Of a stretch of 64,000 nucleotides of DNA, positions 36,750-49,699 are shown in pieces (position 1 is the first letter of the stretch; each line of letters opens with the position of its first letter). Made by a program: the position numbers and the translations under genes. The stretch is from Desmodus rotundus (Eukaryota; Chordata; Mammalia; Chiroptera; Phyllostomidae), in the NCBI RefSeq assembly GCF_022682495.2, contig NC_071397.1:12367082-12431081 (forward strand), given 5' to 3'. The notes under the pieces were generated by a model that saw only the letters and a program-made list of their open reading frames with translations, did no database searches and was not told the origin of the DNA.

Positions 36750-36945
36750 AAATCCTCACCTGCGGATATGGTGTGTTGACTTTTAGGGAGACAAAGGAAG
36801 GTGGGGGGAGGGAGAGAAGCATGGATGCAAGAGAAACATTGATCAGCTGCTTCCCGTAGAGGCCCCAGTCAGGGATCAAACCCACAACCTTTTGGTGTAC
36901 GGAATGGTGCTCCAACCAGCTGAGCCCCTGGGGCAGGGCTCTGAA
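36750..36945 (-). mobile_element. VES SINE (tRNA-derived, bat)
   Basis: Reverse complement of VES: pyrimidine-rich tail on the left, ACATTGATCAGCTGC, CCCCAGTCAGGGATCAAACC (B box on minus) and GCTCCAACCAGCTGAGCC (A box). Confidence 0.8.
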
Positions 36946-37108
36946 AATGTTTTTCAACCTGGGTTTGTGGTTCATTGGCTATCAAATTCACTTAGTGGTT
37001 GGTGACTCCATTTTTAAAATAATGACAAAGAATACAATGGATCACAATAGAAAATATCAGAGTATTCCACGTGTAACAAGGATTATTTCATGAAAACTTG
37101 CTTTCAAT

Positions 37109-37124
37109 GCACACACACACACAT
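37109..37124. repeat. (CA)n microsatellite
   Basis: About eight CA units. Confidence 0.75.
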
Positions 37125-37289
37125 TCCCCAGGTATGTACATACCCATTTTTGTACTGAGTCTCGATGTAAAATGTGTTTTTAATTACGGGTCCTGATATA
37201 AGCAGACTTAAAAAAACTTGGTGGGACAGGGAAGAAAATGCAGCTGTCCTTACTAGGCTAGCAACCCTCTACCACGCCCACTTTCAAAT

Positions 37290-37545
37290 GTACCGTCATG
37301 CTTCCCTTAACGATGGGGACATGTTCTGAGAAATGCACCTTTAGGTGATCTTGACATTGCGCAAACCTCACAGAGCGCACTCACACAAGCCTAGATGGCA
37401 TAGCCTACTGCACGCCTAGGCATGTGGTCCCGGGCTACAAACCTGTACATCACATTACTGTACTGAACACCGTAGGCAATTGTAACACAATAGTGAGTAT
37501 TGTGAATCCAAACATAGAAAAGATACAGTTAAAATATGGTATAAA
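37290..37545 (+). repeat. Ancient interspersed repeat, class not assigned
   Basis: GTCATGCTTCCCTTAACGAT, TGTTCTGAGAAATGCACC and GGCAATTGTAACACAATAG are familiar from a mid-copy mammalian repeat whose name I cannot give with confidence. A related piece, reading GTAATCTTGTGGGACCACC, appears at about 38780-38830. Confidence 0.5.
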
Positions 37546-38017
37546 AGACAAAAAGTGGTCCACCGACATGGGGCCCTTACCACAAAAGGAGCTTTCGGGA
37601 CTGGAAGTTGCTCTGGATGAGTCGGTGATGGGTGGTGAGCGAACGTGAAGGCCTAGCACAGTATTGCACGCTGCTGTAGACTTTATAAACACTGCCCCAC
37701 GAGGCCTCCCTTGCTTCCTTCCAACCGTGTCAGAAAGAGAACATCGAAGATCAAAGATGTCAGTGCTGCGCTATAAACATGGATGTGGGCTGCACTGACT
37801 GGAAAATCAGAGGAGAAACTGGCTGGGTAAGGGGTACATCACTATCATAGCGACTGTCAGGAGGGAGTCAAAGGTGGCCTGAGAATTAGTAGGAATAAGA
37901 AATCCAGATGGAGAGACGAAGGAATGTAGGGGATTGTCAAGGCGATGTAGTTTGGGTTTGCGGTTGGAGCACTGGTCAGATTAAAGAACTCTGTGGTATT
38001 CAGAAAAAAAAAAAAAG

Positions 38018-38235
38018 AGGGCCTTAGGTGGGTTGCTCAGTTGGTTCGAGCATCATCCTGTACACCAAAAGGCTGCAGGTTCGATTCCCAGTCAGGGCAC
38101 ATGTGTAGGTTGTGAGTTCGATCCCTGGTTGGAGTGCGTATGGGAGGCAACCAATCAATGTTTCTCCATCACATCGATATTTCTCTTTCTCTCTTTCTTT
38201 ATCCTTCCTCTCTCTCTAAAATCAATAAAAACATA
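38018..38235 (+). mobile_element. VES SINE (tRNA-derived, bat)
   Basis: Full-length copy: A box near 38033-38046 (TTGCTCAGTTGG), perfect B box GGTTCGATTCC at 38078-38088, the tRNA-unrelated region with AGGCAACCAATCAATG, a TCTCTTTCTC tail and AATCAATAAAAACAT. It sits after a poly(A) run at about 38006-38018. Confidence 0.9.
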
Positions 38236-40215
38236 TCCTCAATGAGGATTAAACAAGAGAGTGTCTAATATGGAGAGGATATAGAATCGAGGACTCAACA
38301 ATTTGACTTTGGAAATTTATGGTTCCATTGACCTTATCTGGCACAGAAGCTTCTCTCTGGCATTGAACTGATTGGAGACATGAAACATCTATGCTTCGCA
38401 TCATTACAACCTAAAAATATTTGCAAAGTATAAGAACAGGCTGGCTCTATACTACCACAGAAAGCTCTTTCCGACGTGGCAGTGGTAGCTCCTGGGGACC
38501 TGTGTCCGTAACAAAGAATTCACAGCAGTGCACTCTGCAGATGACACAGCTTGATCTGGGACAGCCGCGACACCCTCTGAGTACATAGTGCGGGGGGACA
38601 GGCTCCTCTGTGCTGAAACTGCGCTGTGGCTGGCTGACGGGGATGTAATCTGTGCACTGGGAATGGAGGTGCTGTGAACGAGAGGGAGTCTACTGCCAAG
38701 CCCGCAGACATTGCTCCCATCGGAGAAGAAAACGCTCCTCCTGAACCACATTTCTTTCCATTTCTGAGAGGATATTCCACTCCGTTGTAATCTTGTGGGA
38801 CCACCATCATGCACGTGGTTTGTCATGGAAGGAAGCATCGTATGAGCCCCAAGACTGTAGTCTTCTCTATATGGGCCGGGGTGGATGATGGGATAGAGGT
38901 TACAGGCTTAGTGCGGCTATTTTGTAAGTAAATCCCGTGAGAAATGTGCCTAGAACCTTTCTTCAGGATGTAGAGTTACTTTTGTTATTCTCAGAACTGA
39001 GGCCATAGGTGTGTTTTTTGAGCAAACTGGCAAAAGGCACTATGCCAGGCATGGAGAGTACAAAATAAACAAGACTCCTTGGTGGAGCAATTCTCTAACT
39101 TCCCAGTAACCGCTTTCTCTGCCGCGGGAAGAGCCTGTCCTTGAGCCCAAGGGGAAGCAGGAAGCCACCAAGTGGCCTCAGAGAAGCAGAAAAGGAAAAT
39201 TGGGAACTGAATGAATCTCATTTAAGGAAACAAATTTAACTCACACTGGTATAAGTGTTGACTCCCCCGAAGACCACCAGAAAGCCTACTGACCAAGCAA
39301 CCCTAACTAGGCCTGCTGCGGCTCAGGAGAACCTCACTTGGACAATATTGTCACGTCCCAGGGAGGAGGTCAGCAGAGGTTATTTGTAGGATTTGGTGGG
39401 CCAAAGGATTTAAGGTGAGTCTCTCCAGGCAGATAACTAATTGAGATTTGGACAAAGTTTGTGGCATCATTTACTTGGGATGGGTAGGCACAACGAGCGC
39501 GAGTCTTAAGTGAGTCTGGATACCTACTGGCCAAAACTGCTCCTTGGCCAACAGGCCGCTTGCCCAGGTGAGCGCTCTATTGTCTTAGGAGGAAAACCGC
39601 TTCTTCATTTAAGCCCATTCTTTGTGTTTGCAGGAATTTCCTGACACAGTCAAGTTATTTATTGGCTGTCCATTTTCCTGGGCAAAAAAATTGGAATAAA
39701 TAGTTAAGCCATGTTGACTGGCGAACGAAAGAGTTTACTTAGCTTGGTCATGGAGAAGTTGCCGAGCAGGATCTCCAGCCATAAAGGATTTATGATTTCT
39801 TATAGTTAATTTTTGCCCTGCCTAGAGTTTTCAGAAAGAGGTAGAGTCGTTAGTGATATGCTATCGGACACCACTGTTGTGTTTAAAACTGGGTGGGAAA
39901 AAATGTGAAGAAAAAGAATGCTTGGGATTAGGATTCTGAATTTTATTGCAGGGTTTGAAAATTTCCAAGAGAGAAAAAGGAAAGTCAAAATAAAAATGCT
40001 CTGGAGTTTTCTTTCTTATATAATATATTTATAATGTATAAGAATATGGCGTTTTCTTTCTATATAGAGTTTTTAAAATATAAATGGTATTTATATATTA
40101 TATGTATTATTCTACAGATTGTTTCTGGCCAGTTAAATAATAAGTCTTGGGATATGTATAGGCATACACACACAATTATATATAATTACATATAATACAC
40201 ATAAATATAAAGCTA
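38236..40215. other. Unassigned intergenic sequence
   Basis: No supported gene. Two overlapping minus frames at 38452-38838 lack any recognisable domain. AT-rich simple sequence occupies 40010-40210. Confidence 0.35.
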
Positions 40216-40219
40216 TGCA

Positions 40220-40348
40220 CAGGGTGGAGGAAAAGTAGGTTCACAATTGTTTGTATGAAAAATAATACAATTATTAATAAGTAGTGATACAAGAATAAAC
40301 TCTATGTTTTGCGTAACCACAATTTAAACCTACTTTCACCCAGCCCTG
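40220..40348. mobile_element. Mariner-type MITE
   Basis: Terminal inverted repeats CAGGGTGGAGGAAAAGTAGG (left) and CCTACTTTCACCCAGCCCTG (right) bound a 129-bp AT-rich unit. The right end is followed by TA and the left is preceded by CA, consistent with a mutated TA target duplication of Tc1/mariner elements. Confidence 0.7.
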
Positions 40349-40919
40349 TATATCTATGCAATATATGTTTTCTGAACAGGTAGGACTTAGGACCAAATCG
40401 ATACCCAACTTCATCTCTATCTTCTGCCATCCCTTTACATTTTGTCTCCAGGGTAATTGCCCCTGCACTGGATGAAGCCTGTGACTGTTCTGCTTGCTCT
40501 TAGGTGGTGGACCTTTCCATGGTGATTTTAAAAAGCAAACACAGCATTAGTTCCGGTATGCTGGTGATTAAGGGGTGTTCAGTTACGCATAAATGTTATA
40601 GAAGGGAACTGGAACTGGCGGTTTCTACTGAAGTGGGTGGCCATACGTCCCACGGGTGTGATTACAAGGGAGGCAGGACGCCGGAGGGTCTGAGACCGTC
40701 TTCCTATTTCTTTTCCTGCCTTCTGGTTTCCTCTATTCTTCCCACAATGTCTTCCCCAGCTTTCTTCTTAACCTAGATTTTAAGTGAGGGGTAAGGCAAT
40801 CAAACTGGCTGGTATTTTACTTGCCTTTGCTAAATTCATTTCCCCCAGATCTTTCTGAGACAAATCTTAGACCACCACATGGAAACAGCACGGCACGGTG
40901 GGAGGCAGCATGTGTGAGA

Positions 40920-41075
40920 GTTAGCTCATAGAATTTGAAATCAGATGGATGTTGACATGAATCTAAGATCTGGTTCTTACTAACTTTGTGATTCTGGCTG
41001 AATTATTTAGCCACTGTGCGGTTCCTGTTTGTAAGCTGGAGATAATTTTTAAGCAAATATTGTGAGAATTTAATA
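40920..41075 (+). mobile_element. MIR SINE
   Basis: Forward MIR: ACTAACTTTGTGATTCTGGC, a gapped cytosine-poor centre, then GTGAGAATTTAATAAAAA. Confidence 0.55.
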
Positions 41076-41839
41076 AAAAAAATGCATGTGTGTGAGAGAA
41101 AGACAGAAAAAAAGAGAAAGAGAATAGGAAATGTTATTTGCCTGGAATAGTACTTAGACCAGTATAAACAAACACTCAAGAAATTTATGGTAACTTTTCT
41201 ATATATGAATGGTAACTATGTGGGAAATAATATAGGGAACTATATTATTTGTATTGGAAATCCACAGAAAATTCAACTATAATCAATGTTAATGGAAGAT
41301 TTTAATATGCAAACTGATCGAGGCGCTGGTAGTTCAGCGAGGGTTCCTTTCTGCCCCAGCAGGGTGCCAGAGGTAAGAGTCAGACCACTCAGCACCCTGC
41401 TCTCACCAAGCTCTCTGTTCTGTCAGGGTTACAATACATATGCAGAAAAAGAATTCAATTATAGACATTACAAAAGGGAATACAATCAAAGACAAATTAT
41501 GTGAATCGAAATGTTTTAACGAATTATGGTAGAAGTGACTCATTTACATTTAACGTATTATCTTTATCATCTATCTTCTCAGGTTAAAAAAATTCAGTAG
41601 TCATAGCCATTAGGAAGTAAGTAGTAAGCTGCAAATAACACTATAGAGTTGAATATAACAATGGGATTTGTTATCCCCCTTAAAGCAACCAAGGTAGATG
41701 ATTCCAGGTTTGGGTATGTCAAGAATCCAGATGCATTTCTTCTTTCTGCTTTACTATCCTCCAGTTTGTACCTCTATGATCATTAGTTGGCTGCCACAGC
41801 TCCAGGCATCTCAGCCTTCTTCCACTTCCATAGGTACGA

Positions 41840-42322
41840 AAGTTGACTGAATAATGGCCTTCCAAAAGATACCCACACCCTAATGCATGGATCCTGTGAG
41901 TTCTATTTTATATGGCAAAAAAAAGACTTTGAGATGTGATTAGGTTAAGGATCTTGAGATGGGGAGAGTATCTTAAATTATCCCGGTGGGCCCTAACTGT
42001 TATCACAAGTGTCCTTATAAGAGGGAGGCAAAGGGAGATTTGACACACACAGAAGAGAAAGCAATGTGACCACAGAGGCCAACGTTGGGCTGATGCGGCC
42101 ACAATCTAAGGAACGCCAACAGCCACCAGAAGCTGGAGAAAGCAAGAAACAGATGTTCCCCTCAAGTCCCCAGAGGGCCTATGGCTGTGCCAACACCTTG
42201 ATTTTGATCAAGTGGTACTGATTTTGTACACCTGTCCTCCAGAACTATGAGAGAATAAATTTCTGTTGTTTTAAGCCACCAATTTAGTGGTAATTTGTAA
42301 CAGCCCTTAGAAACTAATATAG
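41840..42322 (+). mobile_element. MLT1-type solitary LTR (ERVL-MaLR)
   Basis: Nearly full length: TTGACTGAATAATGGCC at the start, GATGTGATTAGGTTAAGG, GTGTCCTTATAAGAGGGAGG, TGATGCGGCCACAATC, and the polyadenylation-region words GAGAATAAATTTCTGTTG and TTTAAGCCACCAATTTAGTG, ending AACTAATATAG. It is a non-coding relic of an old endogenous retrovirus-like element. Confidence 0.8.
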
Positions 42323-45139
42323 GGAATGAAAGGGGCATTTCTTCTAGGTTTCATTTTACGGGGAGGAAACCTTCCAGAAAACCCGCTATAGACTTCCTCT
42401 GAGGTCCTATGAACTAAGTCCTAGTTTCAAGGATGCTGGAATAAAGTATCTGGCATTTTTAGCCTCTATAAACCTCTACCGGCAAGGAAAACATCTGGTG
42501 TGATAGTTTGGGGAAAAGCAACCAATAGCATTTGCTGTAGCAGTAAAGTGACCACTTCATGGGCAGTGAAAGGGAGATGGAACTGAACATAGTGTGCGGG
42601 ACAAATCCTGGCGTCCAGCCTTGGTACCTGAAGAATCCGGGGGTTGACCGCACCAATATCAGGACATTGCACTGAGTTTCTTAGCCAGCGAGCCAATGGA
42701 CTCCCATGTTCTTCCTTGAAGGAATGACAGACAGGGCCGAGGAAACTGGCCACCTTTTCCAGGGGTCCGTTCTTATCCAGCCATGGCTTGGCCGACCTTC
42801 CGAGTGGCACACAGCAAGGGAAGTTCTGCAGGTAGGTGAGTTTCCGTAGCAACGTTCCTCCGAAGCATTCCGTCCACAGGCAAGGCAGGTGTACTCTCAG
42901 GTTTACAGTCCTCTATAAATGGCTTCCCTACAATCCCAGATTTCACTCATACACAGTAGTCATCTGTGTTACTTTCCTGGTGGCTGTTCACCAGTGCGTT
43001 TTGATTGGGCTGGGGAGGAATCTTTCTCTCGCATTCAGGGTTTGGGGCCAACCTTGTGTACTGTCTGTGCTGGTCGGTGACCTGAAGGCACTGGAATAGC
43101 TCGGTGTCTACTTCAGAGATAGGAAGAAGCCCTTGCCAGAAGACCCCTGTACTTAGGGCATTTGTTGGAGTTGAACATCCTTCAAATCTGACTAGTATCT
43201 TCACTCTCAAGTACATGCACTTTCTTTTTGCTTCATTAATTTAAAAAATGTAGAAAGTTTGGGGTTTGGCTCATACAGCATTGCAAAACACTGAGTCTTG
43301 TCATCTGGTAAATGCCTTTTCTGGATATCCTCTGATAGGACTAAATTTAAAAGGAACCCACACAGAGACCACCAGGTAAGGTGGTGGCTCTTTGCCCAAA
43401 ACAATATTTGGAGGCAAACGCTTCTGCTGACCCTCAACTGGGCCCTGGTGGGGTTTTAAATCTGTTCCTCATAGGATCGTAACTCTCCTACTGGGCCATT
43501 AATCTGATTGTTTATTGAAGTTCTGCTGACTTGTTCATTTAATGGGTTTCGCCATCACAGCCAGCGCTCTTCAGAGAGAAAGTGCAATAGGACTCGAGGC
43601 TCTTAATGGAAACTGACAATATATCACGGGGGCGGGGTGGGGGGGAGGCCTTGAAGGCTTTAAGCAGAGGATGGATGAAATCCTCGGCCTGCAGCTCATT
43701 TCAAGAATAGTCCATCAGTTCTGTGTCTGAGTTAACTGCCTAGGTTTCTGCTGCAGAGAAAAACATCTGTCACTTTGGGTCCATTTGCTCACCTTGCAAC
43801 TAGAATTCCACAGCAGTAACTCCAGGGCATTAACATCCTTCATCACACTGGAGTCATGGAAAGCACTGAAGGACGCAGCCAAGGAAAACAGCTCCTGGTA
43901 ACCCACAGTCCCTGAGAAGGTGACTGAGTGGGCAAACAGTACAGGAAGTGGAGAACAACCCAGCGAGGGGGACGGGATGGGCCCCTGGCACGATACCCGG
44001 AACACGATTTTGGAGCCAGCTCTCTTCTCGAAGGAGTTTCCCTTTCCCTCCACATGAAACCAATTAAGTTTGCTCTCCATTTGCCAGAATCACCCCCACT
44101 TCCACCTCTCCTTTTCAACCTCTCTGTCCTCCCCATGGAAGTGCCCACATCCGTGTTCTAAGCAGTGTTCTCTCATAAAAAAAAAACAGTGAGAGCCGCA
44201 TTATAATTCATAAATTTCTAGTGACCCTAAAATAAATTGCAAATAATAGGTAAAATTAATTCCAGAAATCTATTTTATTTGAGCCCAATATATACAAGAT
44301 ATTTTCATTTCAAAATATGAAACTGGCCGCATTTCGAGTGCCCCACGGTCACAGGCAGCCAGCAGCCACTGCAGTCCTCGGGTCGGCCTTTTTGCTGATC
44401 ATCCGTTCTATGGTAACCCTCAAGATAGCGTTTCCAGCCAGGTATTGGCATTTCCAAGTAGACTGCAGACCCGGTATTTTGTAGCAGGTAAATCCTCGCT
44501 GGGCCCTTAACTTACACTGGTTAGGCACACATCCACTTTGCAAATTGCCCATATGATGGTTACATACATCTTATGGTCCTAAATACCACCCTTAGAGATC
44601 TTTAAGGAAGGATCAGAATGAGGGGGAAGTCTCATAGTAAATGTACTTCCGTAGGCAAAGTGTAAGGCCAATATTGTAAAGGCTTCGGAAATTAAGGGCT
44701 GGTGTTGTATATGGTCGTATCAGCCTGCTTTTCTCCCTCCCTCCTTGGACTGTTTTCTCTTTCAGAGGGTCTGCCTTATTTTTGTCCCTCACACCTTTCC
44801 TCTTCTTGCTGCTTCTTTGACATAATATTGGAAATTTGACTATGTGGAGTTCTTCTGTCAGAAGTATAATTCTAAAGTGAATATAATAAATTAATAACAA
44901 TAAGAAGAACAATGGAGTATATTATGAAGTGCACACAATTTTTCTGCATTTACACCACCTATAAGAGCTTATACCGTGTGGAGAAAAGCAATTTTAAATC
45001 TTGGATTGATAGAGGCTGTGACTTTGGCCAAGATTTCTGACCTAAAATTTCAGATATTTGCATTCCAAGCTATTGAAACATGTATCTGTTCGAAGTGCTT
45101 TCAACTGCAAATAGCTTTTTTCCAAAGTAATTGTACCGT
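42323..45139. other. Unassigned intergenic sequence
   Basis: No gene supported. Frames of 121-128 codons on the minus strand (42466-42852, 43715-44080) show no domain or splice context. Confidence 0.35.
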
Positions 45140-45470
45140 TTTACCACCTTCTGGACAAGAGCCAGCCAGGTACCAAGGCCCTCAGCCCAGCAGACCTTGA
45201 GGGACAGAATTCTGACAATACCCTGTGAGCTTGTAAGTGGATCCGTCTCCAGTCTCGCCTTCAGCCGAGATCACAGTCCGTCAACAACTTGATGCAGCCT
45301 TGAAATACATAAGAACTTAAACTTGAACTTGCTGAGATCCTGAAGTAGAGGACCCAGCTAAGTGAGATTCTAGACCCACAGAAATGAAGAGAATAAGTGT
45401 GTGTTGTTTAACCACTAATTTTGTGGTAATTTATAAAATGGCAGTAGGTCACCAATACAAACATTGCAAG
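45140..45470 (+). mobile_element. MLT1-like LTR 3' part
   Basis: AGAGGACCCAGCTAAGTGAG, ACCCACAGAAATGAAGAG and GTGTGTTGTTTAACCACTAA followed by TTTTGTGGTAATTTATAA match the 3' third of an MLT1-type LTR. Confidence 0.6.
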
Positions 45471-46059
45471 TTTAGCTGTGACAGCAGGGACCGGGCCCAG
45501 GCGGCAGTTAGCTGGGGTGTATGCTCGCCTGATCCCAAGAGCCACGGGAGATCAGGCTCTCTTGGTGATTCAGGAATCCTGCAGAGAGATTGCTTGTTTA
45601 TGGAAATAAATTAATCAGTCGGCCAATTAAAACCAGAACAAGGATCAAAACATTTGGTTCACAGGAAAAATGAGCAAACAAACCCCAAGAGGACGCAGCT
45701 ATATTTAGGCCAGACGTTGAGCCGCAGCATCTGGCGTGTGAATGAGGCCGAGACTTGGTGTGGACGTCATGGACAATAGATAGTCTATGAGCCTCAGGAG
45801 GCAGATAAACATCAGTCATAACCCGGCGGTGAAAGGCTTTAGACAGGGTTGGGAGAGCCAAGTAATCCTCAAGGGGAGTGTCAGGGAAGTTGTAGATTCT
45901 CCTTTACCGGGATTCATGAAACATTGGTGTGATTGTAACTTGTTAAGTAAGTGACAAGAATCCTAATTGATAATCAAATTCATTCAGTATTTTCATTCTG
46001 TGAGCGATTTCCTTTTTTTCGTTCTCCTTGCCTGTCTTCTCCCGATAACCACTGATGTA

Positions 46060-46430
46060 TTAATCTTCTCAGGTTGTCATAACAAAACACCACAGACTGT
46101 GTGGCTTAAGCCTCTGTCGATGTTATGAAAAGGGGAAACCCAAGGTCAAGGTGCCATCAGGGGTGAGTTCTGGTGAGAACTCTCTGGCTTTTAAATGACC
46201 ACCTTCTCTCTGTGTCCTCACGTGACCTTTCCTCTGTGGGAGAGACAGAGATCTCAGTGTCTCTTCATCTTCCTGCAGAGACACTAGTCCTATCATATTA
46301 GGACCCAAAGCTTGTGACTTCATTTATTATTAATTTCCTCCCTAAAGTCGCTATCTCCAAATGCAGTTACATTGGGTGTTAGGGCTTCACTGTGTGAATT
46401 TCTGGGGGACATAATTCAGTTTATAACTCT
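46060..46430 (-). mobile_element. MLT1-type LTR (ERVL-MaLR)
   Basis: Reverse-complement copy: GGTTGTCATAACAAAACACC, GACTGTGTGGCTTAAGCC, CTCTGTGTCCTCACGTGACC, TCTCCAAATGCAGTTACATT and TTTCTGGGGGACATAATTC. Confidence 0.7.
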
Positions 46431-46499
46431 TTCCAACCACTAAATACCTATAAAAGTAAACTCAGGGCAGGAACTTGAATTGTATTTTATCAAATATCT

Positions 46500-46830
46500 C
46501 ATTTTTTAAGGCCTATTACAATGCCTGGAACATAGTAGGCCCTCAATGAGTGTTTGTTGATTGACTATATGATGGCCTCTTTTTCCTCTATCAGACTGAG
46601 ATTGCGATTGAGGAAATCTGTGAGAATAAAGGCGGATAGTTTTCATGTAGTCTTGTAGACAGTCCTTTTCCGTTTCTTTGTAATTTATACCAATGAGATT
46701 CCAAATCATCTAGTATTTTTGCCCATTTCATTCATTAAGGATTTATTTAGCACCTAATAGATGCTTGGCACAAGATCAGGTGCTGTAGGTCATGCTGAGA
46801 AGGACAAGACACCGTCCTTTTTCTCAGAGC
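46500..46830 (+). mobile_element. MIR/L2 3'-end-like fragments
   Basis: ATGCCTGGAACATAGTAGGC at 46522 and TAGCACCTAATAGATGCTTG at 46750 are typical 3' words of MIR or L2. They are short and diverged, and may be two insertions. Confidence 0.45.
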
Positions 46831-47479
46831 ATTTGCCCTCTGCTTATTGAGGAATGTGGACAGCACAGGAAGCAGTTCTGTGACCACACAATTATAATAT
46901 ATATAAAAAGAAAACATTGAAAAGATCACACTTCCCCTCCCTGAGGACTCATGAGAGAATATAGCCCTAAATAAAACAGAAAGGTAGCTGCTAGGTGAAA
47001 GGTAGAGCTTCCTCTGCGACAGAGCTGTTTAAGAATTGGAAGGAGTAATTCAGGTGAGTTTAAGAGGCACTTAAACCTCACTAGTGTAAAACTGCACTCT
47101 AAGGCGCCTGAGATAATGTGAAATGAGCATGGCTGTCTCCCATCTCCTGCCACACAAATAGGAGCAGGCCCCAATGTTTATCTTCAAAGGCGCAGATGAG
47201 GTAGAAAGGAGGACAAAGAAGAGAGGGAAGGCCCTTGGGAATGGCAGGCAACCTGTGTCCAGAGGCCAGCATGGGGGGTGGGGGTTAGGTTCCCATTCTC
47301 GGGGATCCCTCCAGTCTGATCTTCCCAGGCTGGGGCAACATCTACAAGGAAGTCCCTTGACTCTTTGCTGCGGTGCTGAGGATCCCAGAGAGCAATAGGA
47401 CCCAGAGATGTCCACACTGATATTTATGATGCAGAAGGCAGCCATGGCCAGATGGCATCAAGTCACTCCCTGAGCTGGA

Positions 47480-47645
47480 CGCCCAGCATTTTGGGCTTAA
47501 CTTCTGTTAATCCAGTCCTCCTCACCTGCAAAATGAAGGAGTAAGAATCAACTTCATAGATTGTCATGAGGATTCATGAAAAAAAAAATTCACAGAAAGA
47601 ACGGTACCGGGGACAAAGTATTCAGTAAATGCTAGTTACTACTCC
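47480..47645 (+). mobile_element. MIR SINE
   Basis: CTCACCTGCAAAATGAAGG, TTGTCATGAGGATTCATG and AGTATTCAGTAAATGCTAG fit the 3' half of MIR. Confidence 0.55.
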
Positions 47646-49300
47646 TCGAGCGAACGGAGCTGCTCACTTTTCTTTTGTCTCTTTCCCTTTACGCTTTCTT
47701 TTCAACACAGTGAGTTCACACTATCACCTAGATGGCAGTGGTCTAGCTAAAGGCCAGAATGAGATACATGATTAGGAATTGTAACAAACAACAAAAAAAG
47801 ATAATGCACTTGTGTAGGCTGGGGAGATCACCGCCTTCGAGGATATCACGGCGAGGCCTTGGGAAGAGCACAGGTGTTAGAAAGCTCTTGTCCAGCACTG
47901 TTCCCATTTGTGGGAAACTGATAAATGCTGACTTTTGGAGGTTTAAAAATCACCAATTGCTCGTCTCGTCTCCAGCTTCCCCCGGGTAACTTGACACATT
48001 TCTTACTGCAACACGTCCAATACAGAGGAGAACCTCAAGTCCCATTTTCAGAAATCCTGTAATTTTCTGCAGAGGTGAGAGGGTATGAATGACTATGAAG
48101 GAGCATGTTCCTTTCAAGAGGACTCCATGCCGCTGAGGCCCTTCGGCAGCTGAGAAAGCTCAACAACATATTTTCAGCACAAAGTCGCTACAAAAGAGAG
48201 AGACTCCAATTTCTGGTTACACGTGCTGAATCAAACCCACGAGTTTATTTTTATTGTTTTCAAAATCTTAGCGGAAAGAAAAAGAAAGTCTTAAGCGCAA
48301 AAGGACAGGGAGAATGGAAAAAGAATAGCAGCCCCATTCCGGCCGCTGGAGAGCTGAAGTGAGCGTGTTCCTTATGTCAGAGGTCAGAGAAGCAATGCTC
48401 AGCGGGTGCCAGAGGCAGGCAGGAGACTAGTGCACGGAGAAGAACCTCAGTGCTGTTAAGCCCCAGGTACCTCTGCAAGGGGGGGGGGGGGGTGCAGGTG
48501 GGGTTAAAAACAGGAAGAGTATTTGAAACACCAGTAAGAAACGGTTAGAATCCTTGCTCAGCCTTTGTGCCCAACCAGACACATGGTTTCATTTGATAGA
48601 TTCTCATCATTTTCTGCTGTAAAGATCCCTTGTTCCCATGGGGATATAATTTGATGTTTTTGTTTGGGCTGTTTCTTTTCCAGACTCCCTAGACTCCCTG
48701 AGGAGACGGAACTAGAAAGACTTGGGCATCGGGGTCACTGGGTACAGCTGGGGGAGGGCGGTGGTGATTGTGAGTCCCAGCGTTGAAGACAGACTTCAGA
48801 CTGAACGGCTGTGTTTCTGTCGGCCCCTAGAGTTCTGGCTGCCAGACTTCCACCCTCCAGGTAGGAGAAAGGACACAGCTCTTCTCTGGGGAAACTGATT
48901 CACTATGAACATTGATTGAGGATACTGGATTCATATTGGTTCATTCATTGTAACAAATGACCTTGCTAATGTAAGCAACTAGGAGTTGGGGAAGGTGGTA
49001 TATACAAACTCTTTGTCGTAGCGTCCCAAGTTTTCTGTAAATCTAAAACTGTTCTAAAAAAATAAAATCTGTTAGGAGACACGGCTGCAATGTATTTAAC
49101 TCCATAGCTGTGTAATCAAATTATTCTTAAACTACACACAAAAAGAGTTTGAAGTTTTACAAAGGAAGTGATATCTAGATCAACCTACCGTCAAGTCTGC
49201 AGCCTTCTACTCACAACCACATAAGCAATTCCATCGCGGTTCTAGTGTCTCACCTAAAATATAGCAAAGCTCCAAGCATCACCGGACATTGGAGAAAACG
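47646..49300. other. Unassigned intergenic sequence
   Basis: No gene or recognised repeat except a run of about 14 G at 48479-48492. Confidence 0.35.
48479..48492. repeat. Poly(G) run
   Basis: About 14 consecutive G; length is sequencing-sensitive. Confidence 0.8.
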
Positions 49301-49308
49301 GCTAACAC

Positions 49309-49500
49309 AGGGTTTCTCAACCTCAGCACTCCTGCTATTTGGGGTCAGGTGACTCTTCGTTGTGGGACTGTACTGTGCATTGTAAGATGCTTGGCAGCAT
49401 CCCGGGCCTCACCCACCAGATGCCAGAAATGCAAGTCCTGGCATGAATGACTGCAAACAAAAGCATTCCCTGGGGTCAAAATCCTTCCCTATTGAGAATG
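49309..49500 (-). mobile_element. MER5A (hAT-Charlie), near full length
   Basis: GGGTTTCTCAACCTCAGCAC at one end, ACTCTTCGTTGTGGGACTGT, GGCAGCATCCCGGGCCTC, and a decayed inverted end near 49490 (CTATTGAGAATGAG). About 190 bp, as expected for MER5A. Confidence 0.75.
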
Positions 49501-49699
49501 AGATAGAGAGAGACAGAGGTAAAGATGAGAGATAGATAGAGAGAGATTGGTCAAATTAGAAAAAAATAAATAGGAAGGAAAGAGAATGTGCAGGATACAA
49601 AAAATAAAAAGGCAAAAGATAGAATCTCCAGAGTAAGAAGAGAAAATGTATAAAACAAGAATAAAAGGCAATAGAGAAAAAAACATTCCAGGAATAAAC

